Assembly: GCF_047495875.1 (NCBI RefSeq)
Contig: NC_092465.1
Location: 2,755,847 to 2,819,846 of the forward strand
Length of the DNA: 64,000 nucleotides
Direction of reading: 5' to 3'
From: Pithys albifrons albifrons
Taxonomy: Eukaryota > Chordata > Aves > Passeriformes > Thamnophilidae
The notes under the pieces are model-generated. The model ran no database searches and was not told the origin of the DNA. It worked only from the letters and a program-made list of their open reading frames with translations. Shown piece by piece: positions 10,950 to 21,489 of this stretch. A program made the position numbers and the translations under genes. Numbering within the stretch: position 1 is the stretch's first letter; each line of letters begins with the position of its first letter.

Positions 10950-11705
10950 ACAGAATCACAGAATCATAGAGTCATGGAATCATAGAGTCATAGAATCACA
11001 GAATCATAGAATGAGCTGGGTTGGAAGAGACCTCTGACATCGTCAAGTCCAACCTTTGATCCAGCCCCACTGTGATCACCAGATCATGGCACTCAGTGCC
11101 ACGTGCAGTCTCACCTTAAACACCTCCAGGGATGGACAATCCACCACTTGATCCAACCCCACTATGATCACCAGATCATGGCACATCCAGTCTCACCTTA
11201 AACACCTCCAGGGATGGAGAATCCACCACTTGATCCAACCCCACTATGATCACCAGATCATGGCACGTCCAGTCTGACCTTAAACACCTCCAGGGATGGA
11301 GAATCCACCACTTGATCCAACCCCACTACGATCACCAGATCATGGCACGTCCAGTCTCACCTTAAACACCTCCAGGAATGGGGAATCCACCACTTGATCC
11401 AACCCCACTACGATCACCAGATCATGGCACATCCAGTCTCACCTTAAACACCTCCAGGGATGGGGAATCCACCCCCTCTCTGGGCAGCCCATTCCAATGC
11501 CTGAGCACTCTCTCTGCAAAGAATTTCTTCCTGATATCCAACCTAAACCTCCCCTGGCAGAGCTCAAGCAGTGCCCTCTTGTTCTACTTGCCTGGGAGAA
11601 GAGACCAACCCCCATCTGGGTAGAACCTCCTGTCAGGGAGTTGTGGGGAGTGCTGAGGTCCCCCCTGAGCCTCATTTTCTCCAGCCTGAGCACCCCCAGC
11701 TTGGC
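10950..11705 (-). mobile_element. CR1 LINE with a tandemly amplified 3' UTR and long octamer tail
   Basis: Minus-strand CR1. The left end has an unusually long tail of about seven degenerate octamers (ATCACAGA, ATCATAGA, GTCATGGA types, 10950-11010). The 3' UTR follows, but a segment of about 79 bp from within it is present about five times (11068-11470). After that comes a single ORF2 C-terminal region to 11705. Subfamily: the GATCCAACCCCACTGTGATC type. Confidence 0.93.
11068..11470 (-). repeat. About 79-bp tandem repeat born inside a CR1 3' UTR
   Basis: About five copies of a unit running from GATCACCAGATCATGGCAC through CACCTTAAACACCTCCAGGG to CCACTTGATCCAACCCCACT. Only the first copy keeps the full GGCACTCAGTGCCACG motif; the others have GGCACRTCCAG. 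The repeat therefore arose from a shortened unit that then multiplied. Confidence 0.93.
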
Positions 11706-11849
11706 CAGAGAGGGTTGGTTTGGGGGCAAAATGCAATGATTGCATTTCTTTGCTAAGTATTTCTTGATTAGAAACTTCTCCAAGTTTCTCTCCCTTCCCT
11801 CTCCCACATCCAGGACCAATCCAGGCATTCCCACCAACAGGGACCACCC

Positions 11850-11903
11850 TTAGAGTCACTGAGGTTGGAAAAGATCTCCAAGATCAAGTCCAACCTTTGG
11901 TCA
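11850..11903 (-). mobile_element. Short CR1 3' fragment
   Basis: GAGGTTGGAAAAGATCTCCA followed by AGTCCAACCTTTGGTC resembles a CR1 3' end on the minus strand. Only about 50 bp are recognisable, and there is no octamer tail. Confidence 0.55.
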
Positions 11904-13611
11904 AAAGTTCTTTGCCTCAGAAAAAAAAAAATCCTGAGAATTTTACCAACAACCACTGAAGCAAAATAGATATTTTTTACTAAAGGGATGTTTATTTCTT
12001 GCTAATATATATTCAAATATAATTATTTATAATAGAGGAAAACCAGCAGAGGATTGAGGTTTAAATATTGAAGCTGGTGGGCATTGGTGCTGTTGTTATT
12101 ATTGTGCAGGGCTGATTGTGAGAGACAAACTGTGTACAGACACATTTTATGTGCATTTATTTATATGTAATGATATTTATTTATATATAAATGTATATTT
12201 TTATGAATAAATAGATATAAAACCAGATGCAGAGAAGAGTTATAAGGGTATATAAAGGCAAAGGGTTTTTTTTTAATATAAAGGTTTGGTTTTGACTGTT
12301 ATTTTTAATAAATCAGCAAATGAAAGGAGCTGGTCAAAGGTTGTGAGTCACCAGAATTCTTCAGATACTTGGCCAGTGTGTTTTGCAACATTTCTGCTGC
12401 TCTAATTGACCACTGAAAAGCAAAGTGTGGCTGTGGGGAGGAATCTCAGTGACACATTTCTTAAAGAATGGGGGGAAAAAAAGACAAAAGACATCTCTAG
12501 ACTTTGGGCTTTCCTGTTGGGGACAATCCCAGCAGTGAAAGCATTTTTTTGTGTGGTCCTTGACCACATCCTGAGAGCAACATGTCGATAAATAATCATC
12601 ACTCTGTCTAATTAAAATGGATCATTTCCTCTGGAATTGTTTATTTGGGGTAATTGTGAGGGTTGAAGGTTTGCCTTGGGGTTTTTCCCCCACTGTAATG
12701 TGGGTCCTGCAGGTTGTAGGGATTTAAAACTCTGATAGGAAGGTTTAATGTGGGAAAGGAACAGAAATGGGGTGTTTTCTCTGTGAGATGTTAAGAGGAA
12801 GATTTCAGGTTTTATGCAGCCCTAAGAGGTTTTTTGAGGGTTTTTCCAAGTTCTTACTTGGTTGAGGATTGTGTGTGTGTTTTTAATGTCTGTCAGAGGA
12901 GAGGAGGGTTTCTCAGGAGGGTGTTTCATGTAGGATTGCTGGACTAGGAATGGCTCCCACAGGCTTCAGGTCTGTGGAACAGACAGTTCTGCTGCCTGAA
13001 TTCCTGTGGAAATGAACACTCAGGAACAATATTAATGGAGAGAGAGAGGTGGGATACCTTTCCTGGGAGCTCCCAAGGTGCACCCCCGAGGATGTCACAG
13101 CTTTTATAACCCCTGCACAGTTAACACAGGAGATATCTATGACCAACCACTTCCCCTGGTGCCCCACCCACAGAGATCTTCAGAACTGCCCCTTGGAGAA
13201 GCTCCAGGACCTCCAGGCCTTCTTCTTGTGTTTTGCCTTCAAGTTATCTTGCAGGTGGTTCTTCGTAAACACCATGGCCTTGGCAGGGCATGAGAAAGCT
13301 CAAGAATCCATGAGAAAGAGCTTTAATAACTTTCCAGCACCACCTAAAAATGTGAACAGCCCAGGAGAGTCCATGTGACCCACCTGATCCTAAAAATCTA
13401 CAAAATATCCACTAAAATCCTTCGGCATCAGTTCCCTGCCCCAAATTCCAAGGCTCACTAAAACCTGGCCTGGTGTTGGGAACAGCAGCACAGTCTGTGG
13501 AGGAGTAAAGATTTATCTGGGAGGTGAAAAATGATCCCTCTTTTGAAGAACCCCAACATTTTTGCTCCTTTCTGCTGTTGTCTGGTCCCACAGGGAGAAG
13601 TTTTAATCCAT
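11904..13611. other. Unique, AT-rich then mixed
   Basis: About 11960-12320 is AT-rich, with TTTATTTATAT-type runs but no regular array. No gene was recognised. Short frames in 12361-13378 lack domains. Confidence 0.5.
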
Positions 13612-14066
13612 GTCCAGAGAAGAGCAACGAGGCTGGAGAAGGGACTGGAGCACAAGTGCTGTGGGGAGAGGCTGAGGGAGCTGGGGGTGTTCAGCCTGGA
13701 GAAGAGGAGGCTCAGAGGTGACCTCAGCACTGTCTGGAACTGCCTGAAGGGAAGTTCTGGCCAGCTGGGGGTTGGTCTCTTCTCCCAGGCACTCAGCAAT
13801 AGGACAAGGGGGCACGATGGGCTCAAGCTCTGCCAGGGGAAATTTAACTTGGAGATCAGAAGGAAATTCTTTGCAGAGAGAGTGCTCAGGGATTGGAATG
13901 GGCTGCCCAGAGAGGGGGTGGATTCCCCATCCCTGGAGGTTTTTAAGATGGGACTGGATGTGGCACTGAGTGCCCTGGGCTGGTGATCACAGTGGGGTTG
14001 GATCAAGGGTTGGACTTGATGATCTCAGAGGTCTCTTCCATCCCAGTTCATTCCATGATTCTGTGT
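13612..14066 (+). mobile_element. CR1 LINE, 5'-truncated at the CCAGAGAAGAGCAACGAGG position
   Basis: Plus-strand copy starting at CCAGAGAAGAGCAACGAGG. It holds about 120 codons of the ORF2 C-terminus in an open frame (13612-13986), ends that frame at a stop after LSALGW, then has the UTR of the GATCACAGTGGGGTTGGATC type and a tail CATGATTCTGTG. The 5' breakpoint is the same element position as in the copy at 30718. Confidence 0.95.
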
Positions 14067-14450
14067 TTAAGAGGAGAAGGCCCAAAGCTGCTGTGCCTGC
14101 CCTGCTTTGCATTATTGAAGAGGAGATGTTGGGGCATTCCTGATGGAGCACCTGGACCTTTGCTCTTTGGTTCAACATGAAGATCTTAGAGGAGATTACA
14201 GGAGGATAAAGCACAACATCTTTTCAACCTCAGTGAGCTCAAGTTGAAAAACTGTGTTATAAAAAAGCCCTGGAAATGTGAATGTGGGAGCCACTTATTG
14301 CATGTGCCAAATTGAAGTGGTGGCATCAGGTTTGTTAACTGGACCTTCGGTAAAGGAAGGTCCTTCTCTCAGCTCCCATTGGTGGGCTCTGCTTTTTCCT
14401 GCATCCCAAACCTGCTCAGCCCCCTCAGCAGAGAGGGGACACAGAACCAG
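14067..14450. other. Unique stretch
   Basis: Nothing recognised. Confidence 0.5.
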
Positions 14451-14505
14451 GGAATCTCTGAGGCTGGAAAAGCCCTGAAGGTCGAGTCCAACCTTCAATC
14501 CATCC
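14451..14505 (-). mobile_element. Short CR1 3' fragment at the edge of a minisatellite
   Basis: GGAATCTCTGAGGCTGGAAA and GTCGAGTCCAACCTTCAATC resemble a CR1 3' end on the minus strand. The following minisatellite begins directly at its inner edge, so the array may have been seeded in or beside this copy. Confidence 0.6.
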
Positions 14506-14944
14506 CGAGGGCTTTGAATCCCCCCCAGGGCTTTGAATCCTCCCCAGGGCTTTAAATCCCCCCCCAGGGCTTTGAATCCCCCCCCAGGGCTTTGAATCCC
14601 CCCCCCCCAGGGCTTTGAATCCTCCCCAGGGCTTTGAATCCCCCCCCAGGGCTTTGAATCCCCCCCAGGGCTTTAAATTCCCCCCCAGGGCTTTGAATCC
14701 CCCTCAGGGCTTTGAATCCCCCCCCAGGGCTTTGAATCCTCCCCAGGGCTTTAAATTCCCCCCCAGGGCTTTGAATCCTCCCCAGGGCTTTGAATCCTCC
14801 CCAGGGCTTTGAATCCCCCCCCAGGGCTTTAAATCCCCCCCCCACCAGGGCTTTGATTTCCCCCCAGGGCTTTGAATCCCCCCCAGGGCTTTGAATCCTC
14901 CCCAGGGCTTTGAATCCTCCCCAGGGCTTTGAATCCTCCCCAGG
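14506..14944. repeat. About 20-bp minisatellite
   Basis: About 22 copies of CCCCAGGGCTTTGAATCCTC. The main variation is C-run length (CCTCCCC versus CCCCCCCC) and TTGAATC versus TTAAATC or TTAAATT. A homopolymer C tract reaches ten bases near 14600. Confidence 0.96.
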
Positions 14945-15190
14945 GAAGGGGATTGTGTTGTCAAGGGGTAAAAAAAAAGAGCTCAGGGCCCTAAACTGGC
15001 ACAACAAGCCACGGGAGGGAGGATGTTTTGGTGAGAGCTCCAGGATTTGCCTGATAAATGTGTGTGTGCTGTAATTAGTGTCCCAACTCCTTCAGCACAC
15101 GGCACCAGCTTGGAGAAACTCCAGTGCTGAAACATTCCCAGAGAAATGGGGAAGGAAAGGGCTCACCCAGATGGATAAGAGCCCTGTGGC
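14945..15190. other. Short unique stretch
   Basis: No feature was recognised between two minisatellites. Confidence 0.5.
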
Positions 15191-16411
15191 AGTGCCAGAC
15201 AGAGCGTGGCACGGGGCAGGAGTGCCAGGCATGGGTCAGAGTGCCAGGGATGGGGCAGGAGTGCCAGGCACGAGGCAGGAGTGCCAGGCAGGGGGCAGGA
15301 GTGCCAGGCACGGGGCAGGAGTGCCAGGCATGGGGCAGGAGTGCCAGGCACGGGGCAGGAGTGCCAGGCATGGGGCAGGAGTGCCAGACATGGGGCAGGA
15401 GTGACAGGCATGGGGCAGGAGTGCCAGGCACGGGACAGGAGTGCCAGGCACAGGGCAGAAGTACCAGGCATGGGGCAGGAGTGCCAGGCAGGGGGCAGGA
15501 GTGCCAGGCACGGGGCAGGAGTACCAGGCATGGGGTAGGAGTGCCAGGCACGGGGCAGGAGTGCCAGGCATGGGGCAGGAGTGCCAGGCAGGGGGCAGGA
15601 GTGCCAGGCATGGGGCAGGAGTGCCAGAGATGGGGCAGGAGTGTCAGGCATGGGGCAGGAGTGCCAGGCACGGGGCAGGAGTGTCAGGCATGGGGTAGGA
15701 GTGCCAGGCAGGGGGCAGGAGTGCCAGGCATGGGGCAGGAGTGCCAGGCACGGGGCAGGAGTGCCAGAGATGGGGCAGGAGTGTCAGGCATGGGGCAGGA
15801 GTGCCAGGCACGGGGCAGGAGTGCCAGGCACGGGACAGGAGTACCAGGCACAGGGCAGGAGTGCCAGAGATGGGGCAGGAGTGCCAGGCACGGGGCAGGA
15901 GTGCCAGGCATGGGGCAGGAATGCCAGGCACAGGGCAGGAGTGCCAGAGATGGGGCAGGAGTGCCAGGCATGGGGCAGGAGTGCCAGGCACAGGGCAGGA
16001 GTGTCAGAGATGGGGCAGGAGTGCCAGGCACGGGGCAGGAGTGCCAGACATGGGGCAGGAGTGACAGGCACGGGGCAGGAGTACCAGGCACGGGGCAGGA
16101 GTGACAGGCACGGGACAGGAGTGCCAGGCACGGGGCAGGAGTGACAGGCATGGGGCAGGAGTGACAGGCACGGGGCAGGAGTACCAGGCACGGGACAGGA
16201 GTGCCAGGCACAGGGCAGGAGTGCCAGGCACAGGGCAGGAGTGCCAGGCATGGGGCAGGAGTGCCAGAGATGGGGCAGGAGTGCCAGGCATGGGGCAGGA
16301 GTGCCAGGCACAGGGCAGGAGTGCCAGGCATGGGGCAGGAGTGCCAGGGCAGGAGTGCCAGGCAGGGGGCAGGAGTGCCAGGCACGGGGCAGGAGTGCCA
16401 GGCACGAGCAG
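15191..16411. repeat. 20-bp minisatellite, about 60 copies
   Basis: Unit GTGCCAGGCACGGGGCAGGA. Copies stay in exact 20-bp register from about 15240 to about 16340. Variation is almost wholly substitutional: the base after GGCA is C, T or G; GCC versus ACC/GTC/GAC; GGCA versus GAGA or GACA. Near 16346 one copy carries a 6-bp deletion and the register shifts. Long frames on both strands (up to 326 codons) are artefacts of a stop-free unit. Confidence 0.98.
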
Positions 16412-17013
16412 GTACTGCAGCTCCAGAGCTCAGGGGGTTGTTTCCCCCTGGAGTCTTTGGGGAAGGTGGGTTCAGCAGCACGAGAAAAAGAGATGCCAGA
16501 GTTTCTGACAAGTTAATTAAGCTTTCACTTCTGAGTATTATATGTACAGTGAAGAAAAGGAACTTAATTGTCTTTGCAGAGCCTGACAAAGCCCAAGAAA
16601 AATGCCTGCATATTTTCGCAGTTTTGCCTCTATTTTTGAGGCTTACTCAGAGCAGGCATTATACTTTCATGGGTTTAATTAAAAGCCAAGTTTTGGAAGC
16701 TTCTCAAACAGCAGTTTTGGTACATGGATATGTGCATTTAAAGAAATATTTATGTGGAAATGCAAGGAACGAGAGAGAGGCTTCAAAAGGGATCAGCTGC
16801 CCGGTTTTTATTTTCTGCCCAAGTGCCTCCCACCTCCTGGTGTTGAAGGCAACTCATGGAGAGGTGAGAACGATGCTCAGGCCACTTCCAGGGATTCGGG
16901 AGCTCCTGCAAACATGACAAGCAGCTCTTCCCTTGCTGAGCCCAAGGTTTCTCCCTGTATTTCTATTTTCATTCTTGCTCACAGCACAGAAGCAAAGGGG
17001 GGGTTTATAAATG
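16412..17013. other. Unique stretch
   Basis: No gene or repeat family was recognised. Confidence 0.5.
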
Positions 17014-17256
17014 TTAAGACAAGAAGAAATGGCCTGGAGTTGGACCAGAGGAGGGTTAGGTGGGATATTGGGGAGAAATTAGTCATGGAAAGGGAGGTCC
17101 AGGATTGGAATAGGCTGTTCAGGGTGATGGGGGAGTCACTATCCCTGGAAATGTTCCAAAAATGTTGGCAGGGGTGGCCTTGGCTGTGCTGGGTGATGGT
17201 TGAACTTGATCTTGGAGATCTTTTCCAACCCTAAACGATTCCACGTTGTCTGATCC
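17014..17256 (+). mobile_element. CR1 LINE, older subfamily, 3' part
   Basis: Plus strand: GTTAGGTGGGATATTGGGGA, TCCCTGGAAATGTTCCAAAA, GTTGAACTTGATCTTGGAGA and CTTTTCCAACCCTAAACGAT. It is clearly more diverged than the young copies, and the ORF2 frame is broken. Confidence 0.87.
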
Positions 17257-17459
17257 TGAATTTCTTTTAATCTTCATCCATTCTGTCCCTTGCTGTGAGA
17301 GCTGTTAAAATACAGTTGCCATAAAATCCAGAGTGGCACAGAGAGCATGAATAAGGGATGATTCTTCATTATTTCATGATAATTCAATAATGCAAGGATT
17401 GAAATGATGAGAAGGCAGCTGGAGACAAAGAAAGAAAAGGATTTCTTGTTCAGAGACTC

Positions 17460-17512
17460 CTGGAATCTCCTGAGCTGGAAGGGACTGGCCCAGGGAGTCC
17501 AACTCCTGGATC
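17460..17512 (-). mobile_element. Short CR1-type 3' fragment
   Basis: GAATCTCCTGAGCTGGAAGG followed by GGGAGTCCAACTCCTGGATC matches the 3' end class also seen in the SINE tail near 42440. It is short and diverged. Confidence 0.5.
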
Positions 17513-17649
17513 AGACAACTTTGGGGTGACAAATTTATTTGTGGCTGCTCAATCTGATAGGATGGAATTATTTCATTGTTGGGTTCTTCCTAGTGGTTAT
17601 CCCAGGCCATTTTCCATGGAGGTAACTCTGGAGGGAGGCTGTGAAAAAG

Positions 17650-17775
17650 TATAAATATATAGATATATATTAAATATATAAGCATATAAATATATAATAA
17701 ATATAAATATATAAATATGTATATTATATATAAATATATATATTTAAAATATATAAAGATATACAGATATAACTA
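17650..17775. repeat. AT-rich low-complexity (ATATAAATATA)
   Basis: Irregular ATATAAATATA-type simple sequence of about 125 bp. Confidence 0.9.
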
Positions 17776-17847
17776 TAGACCTGCTGCCTGTGGGTGTTGG
17801 CTGAAGGAGGGGACAGGGAGCAAACCTTGGTCCTGGTTGCTGGTGAG

Positions 17848-17905
17848 ATTCTCCTGGGACAGTTTTTCCTGGGACAGTTTTTCCTGGGACATTTTTTCCT
17901 GGAAA
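17848..17905. repeat. 15-bp short tandem repeat
   Basis: About four copies of CCTGGGACAGTTTTT. The last has ATTTTTT. Confidence 0.85.
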
Positions 17906-18442
17906 CCTCTGTTGGAGCTGGTGCATTAAAGAGCATTTCAATCCCTGACTCAAAACTTACTGGAAATGCAGTTCTCAGCCTGAGCTTGGAGCTGGAGATC
18001 TGGGGTGTGCTGAGGAGTTTGGCTCAGCTCTGACAGCTCAGAGGCTCCTTTAGAGGAGTGAGTGAGTGTGTGTGAGAGCAGAGATGCTCCAGGCAGGAGG
18101 AAGAGTTGGCTGGTTATTAATTTATTTCATTACTCAGCTCTGTCAAGGCCTAGAAATAAGATTTTAAAAGTGGAAACTGAATCTTAGAATGAAGTTTTTA
18201 AAAATCTCCTTTATTTTTTATTTTCTTTTTTTTTATTTTTAAATTTTATTAATTTTTTAAAAAAAATTAAATGTGTATTTTTCTTTCTCTTTTTTTAATT
18301 GTAACTTTTTATTTTTAAATTGCCAGAATGAAATACTCCCCGAGGAGGCTGCCTGGGCAGCACAGGAGCTGCTGCTTCCCTCCCTTGCAATTTTCTGCTT
18401 CAAGCACCACCTAATGGCATCAGTGCACAGTGCAGAGCAGCC
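17906..18442. other. Unique with A/T-rich tract
   Basis: 18195-18330 is a T- and A-rich tract without a fixed period. The rest is unique and nothing was recognised. Confidence 0.5.
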
Positions 18443-19342
18443 CTGTATCCTGCATCCCACATCCCTGCATCCCACATCCCTGCATCCCACATCCCTGCAC
18501 CCTGCATCCCACATCCCTGTATCCAACATCCCACATTCCTGCATCCCACATCCCTGCATCCCCCATCCCCCATCCCACATCCCTGCATCCCACATCCCTG
18601 CATCCCCCATCCCTGCATCCCACATCCCTGTATCCAACATCCCACATCCCTGCATCCAACATCCCTGCATCCCCCATCTCTGCATCCCCCATCCCTGCAT
18701 CCCCCATCCCTGCATCCCACATCCCTGCATCCCACATCCCTGTATCCAACATCCCGGCATCCCACATCCCTGCATCCCACATCTCTGCATCCCACATCCC
18801 ACATTCCTGCATCCCCCATCCCTGCATCCAACATCCTCCATCCCTGCATCCAACATCCCCCATCCCTGCATCCCCCATCTCTGCATCCCACATCCCACAT
18901 CCCCCATCCCTGCATCCCCCATCCCTGCATCCCACATCCCTGCATCCCCTATCCCTGCATCCCCCATCCCTGCATCCCCCATCCCTGCATCCCACATCCC
19001 TGCATCCCCCATCCCTGCATCCCACATCCCTGCATCCCCTATCCCTGCATCCCCCATCCCTGCATCCCCCATCCCTGCATCCCACATCCCTGCATCCCCC
19101 ATCCCTGCATCCCACATCCCTGCATCCCCCATCCCTGCATCCCACATCCCACATTCCCCATCCCTGCATCCCCCATCCCTGCATCCCCCATCCCTGCATC
19201 CCCCATCCCTGCATCCCCCATCCCTGCATCCCACATCCCCCATCCCTGCATCCCCCATCCCTGCATCCCACATCCCACATCTCCCATCCCTGCATCCCCC
19301 ATCCCTGCATCCCACATCCCACATCCCCCATCCCTGCATCCC
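18443..19342. repeat. 15-bp minisatellite (CATCCCTGCATCCC)
   Basis: About 60 copies of a 15-bp unit, CCCTGCATCCCACAT or CCCTGCATCCCCCAT, with insertions of CATCC that make the register irregular. The right end fuses directly to a CR1-like repeat at 19343. The 319-398 codon frames on both strands are repeat artefacts. Confidence 0.97.
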
Positions 19343-19566
19343 GGTGCCTCCAGCATCCCCTGGGAGTGCTCAGATGCATTTCAGGAGGTACCTGGAGGAC
19401 TTTCAGGCCACACAGGATGATGTTGCAGGAGATCCAGACCTGCCTGGTGAGAGGGTTGTTCTGGGCTGAGCTTGAATTTAGTCAGTGATTCGGTGCCTAA
19501 GTCAGGTCTTAGGCAGGCTCTGATGAGCCCTGTGGGTCCCTTCCAGCTCAGGATATTCTCTGATCC
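19343..19566 (+). mobile_element. CR1-like repeat, same family as 21525-21690
   Basis: GTGCCTCCAGCATCCCCTGG, CTCAGATGCATTTCAGGAGG and GCAGGAGATCCAGACCTG match the 21525 copy. The right end, TGTGGGTCCCTTCCAGCTCA then ATTCTCTGATCC, resembles a CR1 3' end. The subfamily is not identified. Confidence 0.7.
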
Positions 19567-20103
19567 TTTCCATAAAGTGACAATTTCATTTTTAAAAGGT
19601 TCTAAGCACATTTTTGAGATGATTTCCAACCCCAAACTGCTGAGGTTGCAGCCCCAGCTTTCCACAAGAAAGGTACATTTTTCACACTATTTATTTTCCT
19701 CATATACTCCTAAAAAATTGTACTCCCTTGTACTTCCAAATGAAGCTCAAAATAAAAAGAGTGGAAATTATTTTTCCAGTGCAGGGCTTGTGTCTGAGGA
19801 GGTCAGAGCCACCTGAGCAGGGACATCCATCCCTGTGTTTTTTCTGGAAACTTTCATGCTCTGTGTTTAGTCTCTGTGGCAGTAAGTTCTTTTTAAGAGG
19901 TTCAGCACTTACTGAGATAAGATGGAGTGAAAGATGGAGCTCATTGGGCAGGAACTTCATCCCTGAGGTAATTTAGAGCCAAGTCCCAGGGCAGCCAAGC
20001 CCAGCTTTGCTCCCAGCACATGGTAAGGCTGTGCTGGAGGGTGGTGGCTGAGAGCAGCTCGGACAGATCTGTGCCTTTGCCATGTGAGCTTTAAACCAGC
20101 CCC
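19567..20103. other. Unique stretch
   Basis: Nothing recognised. Confidence 0.5.
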
Positions 20104-20551
20104 AAATCACAGAATCACAGAATCAGTTGGGTTGGAAGAGACCTCTGAGATCATCAAGTCCAACCCTTGGTCCAACCCCACTGTGATCACCAGATCATGG
20201 CACTCAGTGCCACATCCAGTGTCACCTTAAACACCTCCAGGGATGGGGAATCCACCCCCTCTCTGGGCAGCCCATTCCAATCCCTGAGCACTCTCTCTGC
20301 AAAGAATTTCTTTCTGATATCCAACCTAAACCTCCCCTGGCAGAGCTTGAGCCCACCGTGCCCCCTTGTCCTATTGCTGAGTGCCTGGGAGAAGAGACCA
20401 ACCCCCACCTGGCCAGAACTTCCCTTCAGGCAGTTCCAGACAGTGCTGAGGTCACCTCTGAGCCTCCTCTTCTCCAGGCTGAACACCCCCAGCTCCCTCA
20501 GCCTCTCCCCACAGCACTTGTGCTCCAGTCCCTTCTCCAGCCTCGTTGCTC
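20104..20551 (-). mobile_element. CR1 LINE, GATCCAACCCCACTGTGATC-type UTR
   Basis: Tail ATCACAGAATCACAGAATCA at the left, then the UTR with ACCAGATCATGGCACTCAGT, then the complement of the ORF2 C-terminus up to CCTCGTTGCTCTTCTC. At that exact base it joins a second CR1 3' end (20552). Confidence 0.95.
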
Positions 20552-20795
20552 TTCTCAGTTGGGTTGGAAGAGACCTCTGAGATCATCAAGTCCAACCCTT
20601 GGGCCAACTCCAGTCCCTTTACCAGATCATGGCACTCAGTGCCACGGCCAAGCTCAGCTTAACAACCTCCAGGGATGGGGAATCCACCCCCTCTCTGGGC
20701 AGCCCATTCCAATGCCTGAGCACTCTCTCTGCAAATAAATTCTTTCTGATGTCCAACCTAACCCTCCCCTGGCAGAGCTTGAGCCCACCTGTGCC
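20552..20795 (-). mobile_element. Second CR1 in head-to-tail tandem
   Basis: Begins AGTTGGGTTGGAAGAGACCT without an octamer tail, has the GGGCCAACTCCAGTCCCTTT-type UTR, and continues to GCAGAGCTTGAGCCCACC. It joins the preceding copy at the same CR1 position used at 7036, 46511 and 50773, but its UTR belongs to the other young subfamily. Confidence 0.92.
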
Positions 20796-20954
20796 AGCTC
20801 TGGATCTTCTGTCCTGGGTAACTCCAGCATGGGAAGTTTTCTGAGGATTCCAGTGAGAGCAGGGACGTGGACTATCCATAACCCAGTTTGGAGACCAGGC
20901 AGGTCACCCTGCACTCCTTTCTGAAATGTCTCCTGCCTGGAACCTCAGTGTGCA

Positions 20955-21293
20955 GAGCAGGGAATGGAGCTGGGAAGGGGCTGGAGCAGTAGCTGAGGGA
21001 GCTGGGGGGGCTCAGCTGGAGAAAAGGAGGTTCAGGGGGCACCTTCTGGCCCTCTCCAACAAGTGGTGGAGCCATGGGGGAGTTGATCTCTTCTCCCAGG
21101 GAACAATGGACAGGATGGGAGGAAACAACCTCAGGCTGTGCCAGGGGAGGGGCAGGTTGGATATTGGGAACAATTTCTCCATGGAAAGGGCTGTCCAACC
21201 CTGGCACAGCTGCCCAGGGCACTGGTGGATCCAGCCCTGTGGATGTGGCACTTGGGGCCATGGTCAGTGGTGGCTTGGGCAGTGCTGGAATGG
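20955..21293 (+). mobile_element. CR1 LINE, diverged subfamily, lacking its 3' end
   Basis: Plus strand: GGGAAGGGGCTGGAGCAGTA, CTGGAGAAAAGGAGGTTCAG, GGAAACAACCTCAGGCTGTG, GTGGATGTGGCACTTGGGGC. The sequence stops at CAGTGCTGGAATGGC without the final CCAACC/octamer end, which is unusual because CR1 normally loses its 5' end. Confidence 0.88.
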
Positions 21294-21489
21294 CACAAAT
21301 GCAGCAAACCCTCTGGTCCATCACCTGCTCCTTGGCTTCTGAAATAGGGATTTTCTCCAGGGATAGAAGGGAATTAAATGATATAATTGTTTTCTGGAAA
21401 GTGATCTGCAGCTGTGGCTGATTTTTAAACTGGAGGCTCCTTCAATCCCAGTTTGGAGAGGCTGCTGCAGGAATGTGTTAACTGGGACA

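Noticed and set aside
15124..16104. 326-codon plus-strand open frame and similar long frames
   Set aside because: It lies inside the 20-bp minisatellite; the unit is stop-free in several frames on both strands.
18273..19469. 398-codon plus-strand frame rich in His, Pro and Ser
   Set aside because: Product of the 15-bp CATCCCTGCATCC array, with equally long frames on the other strand.
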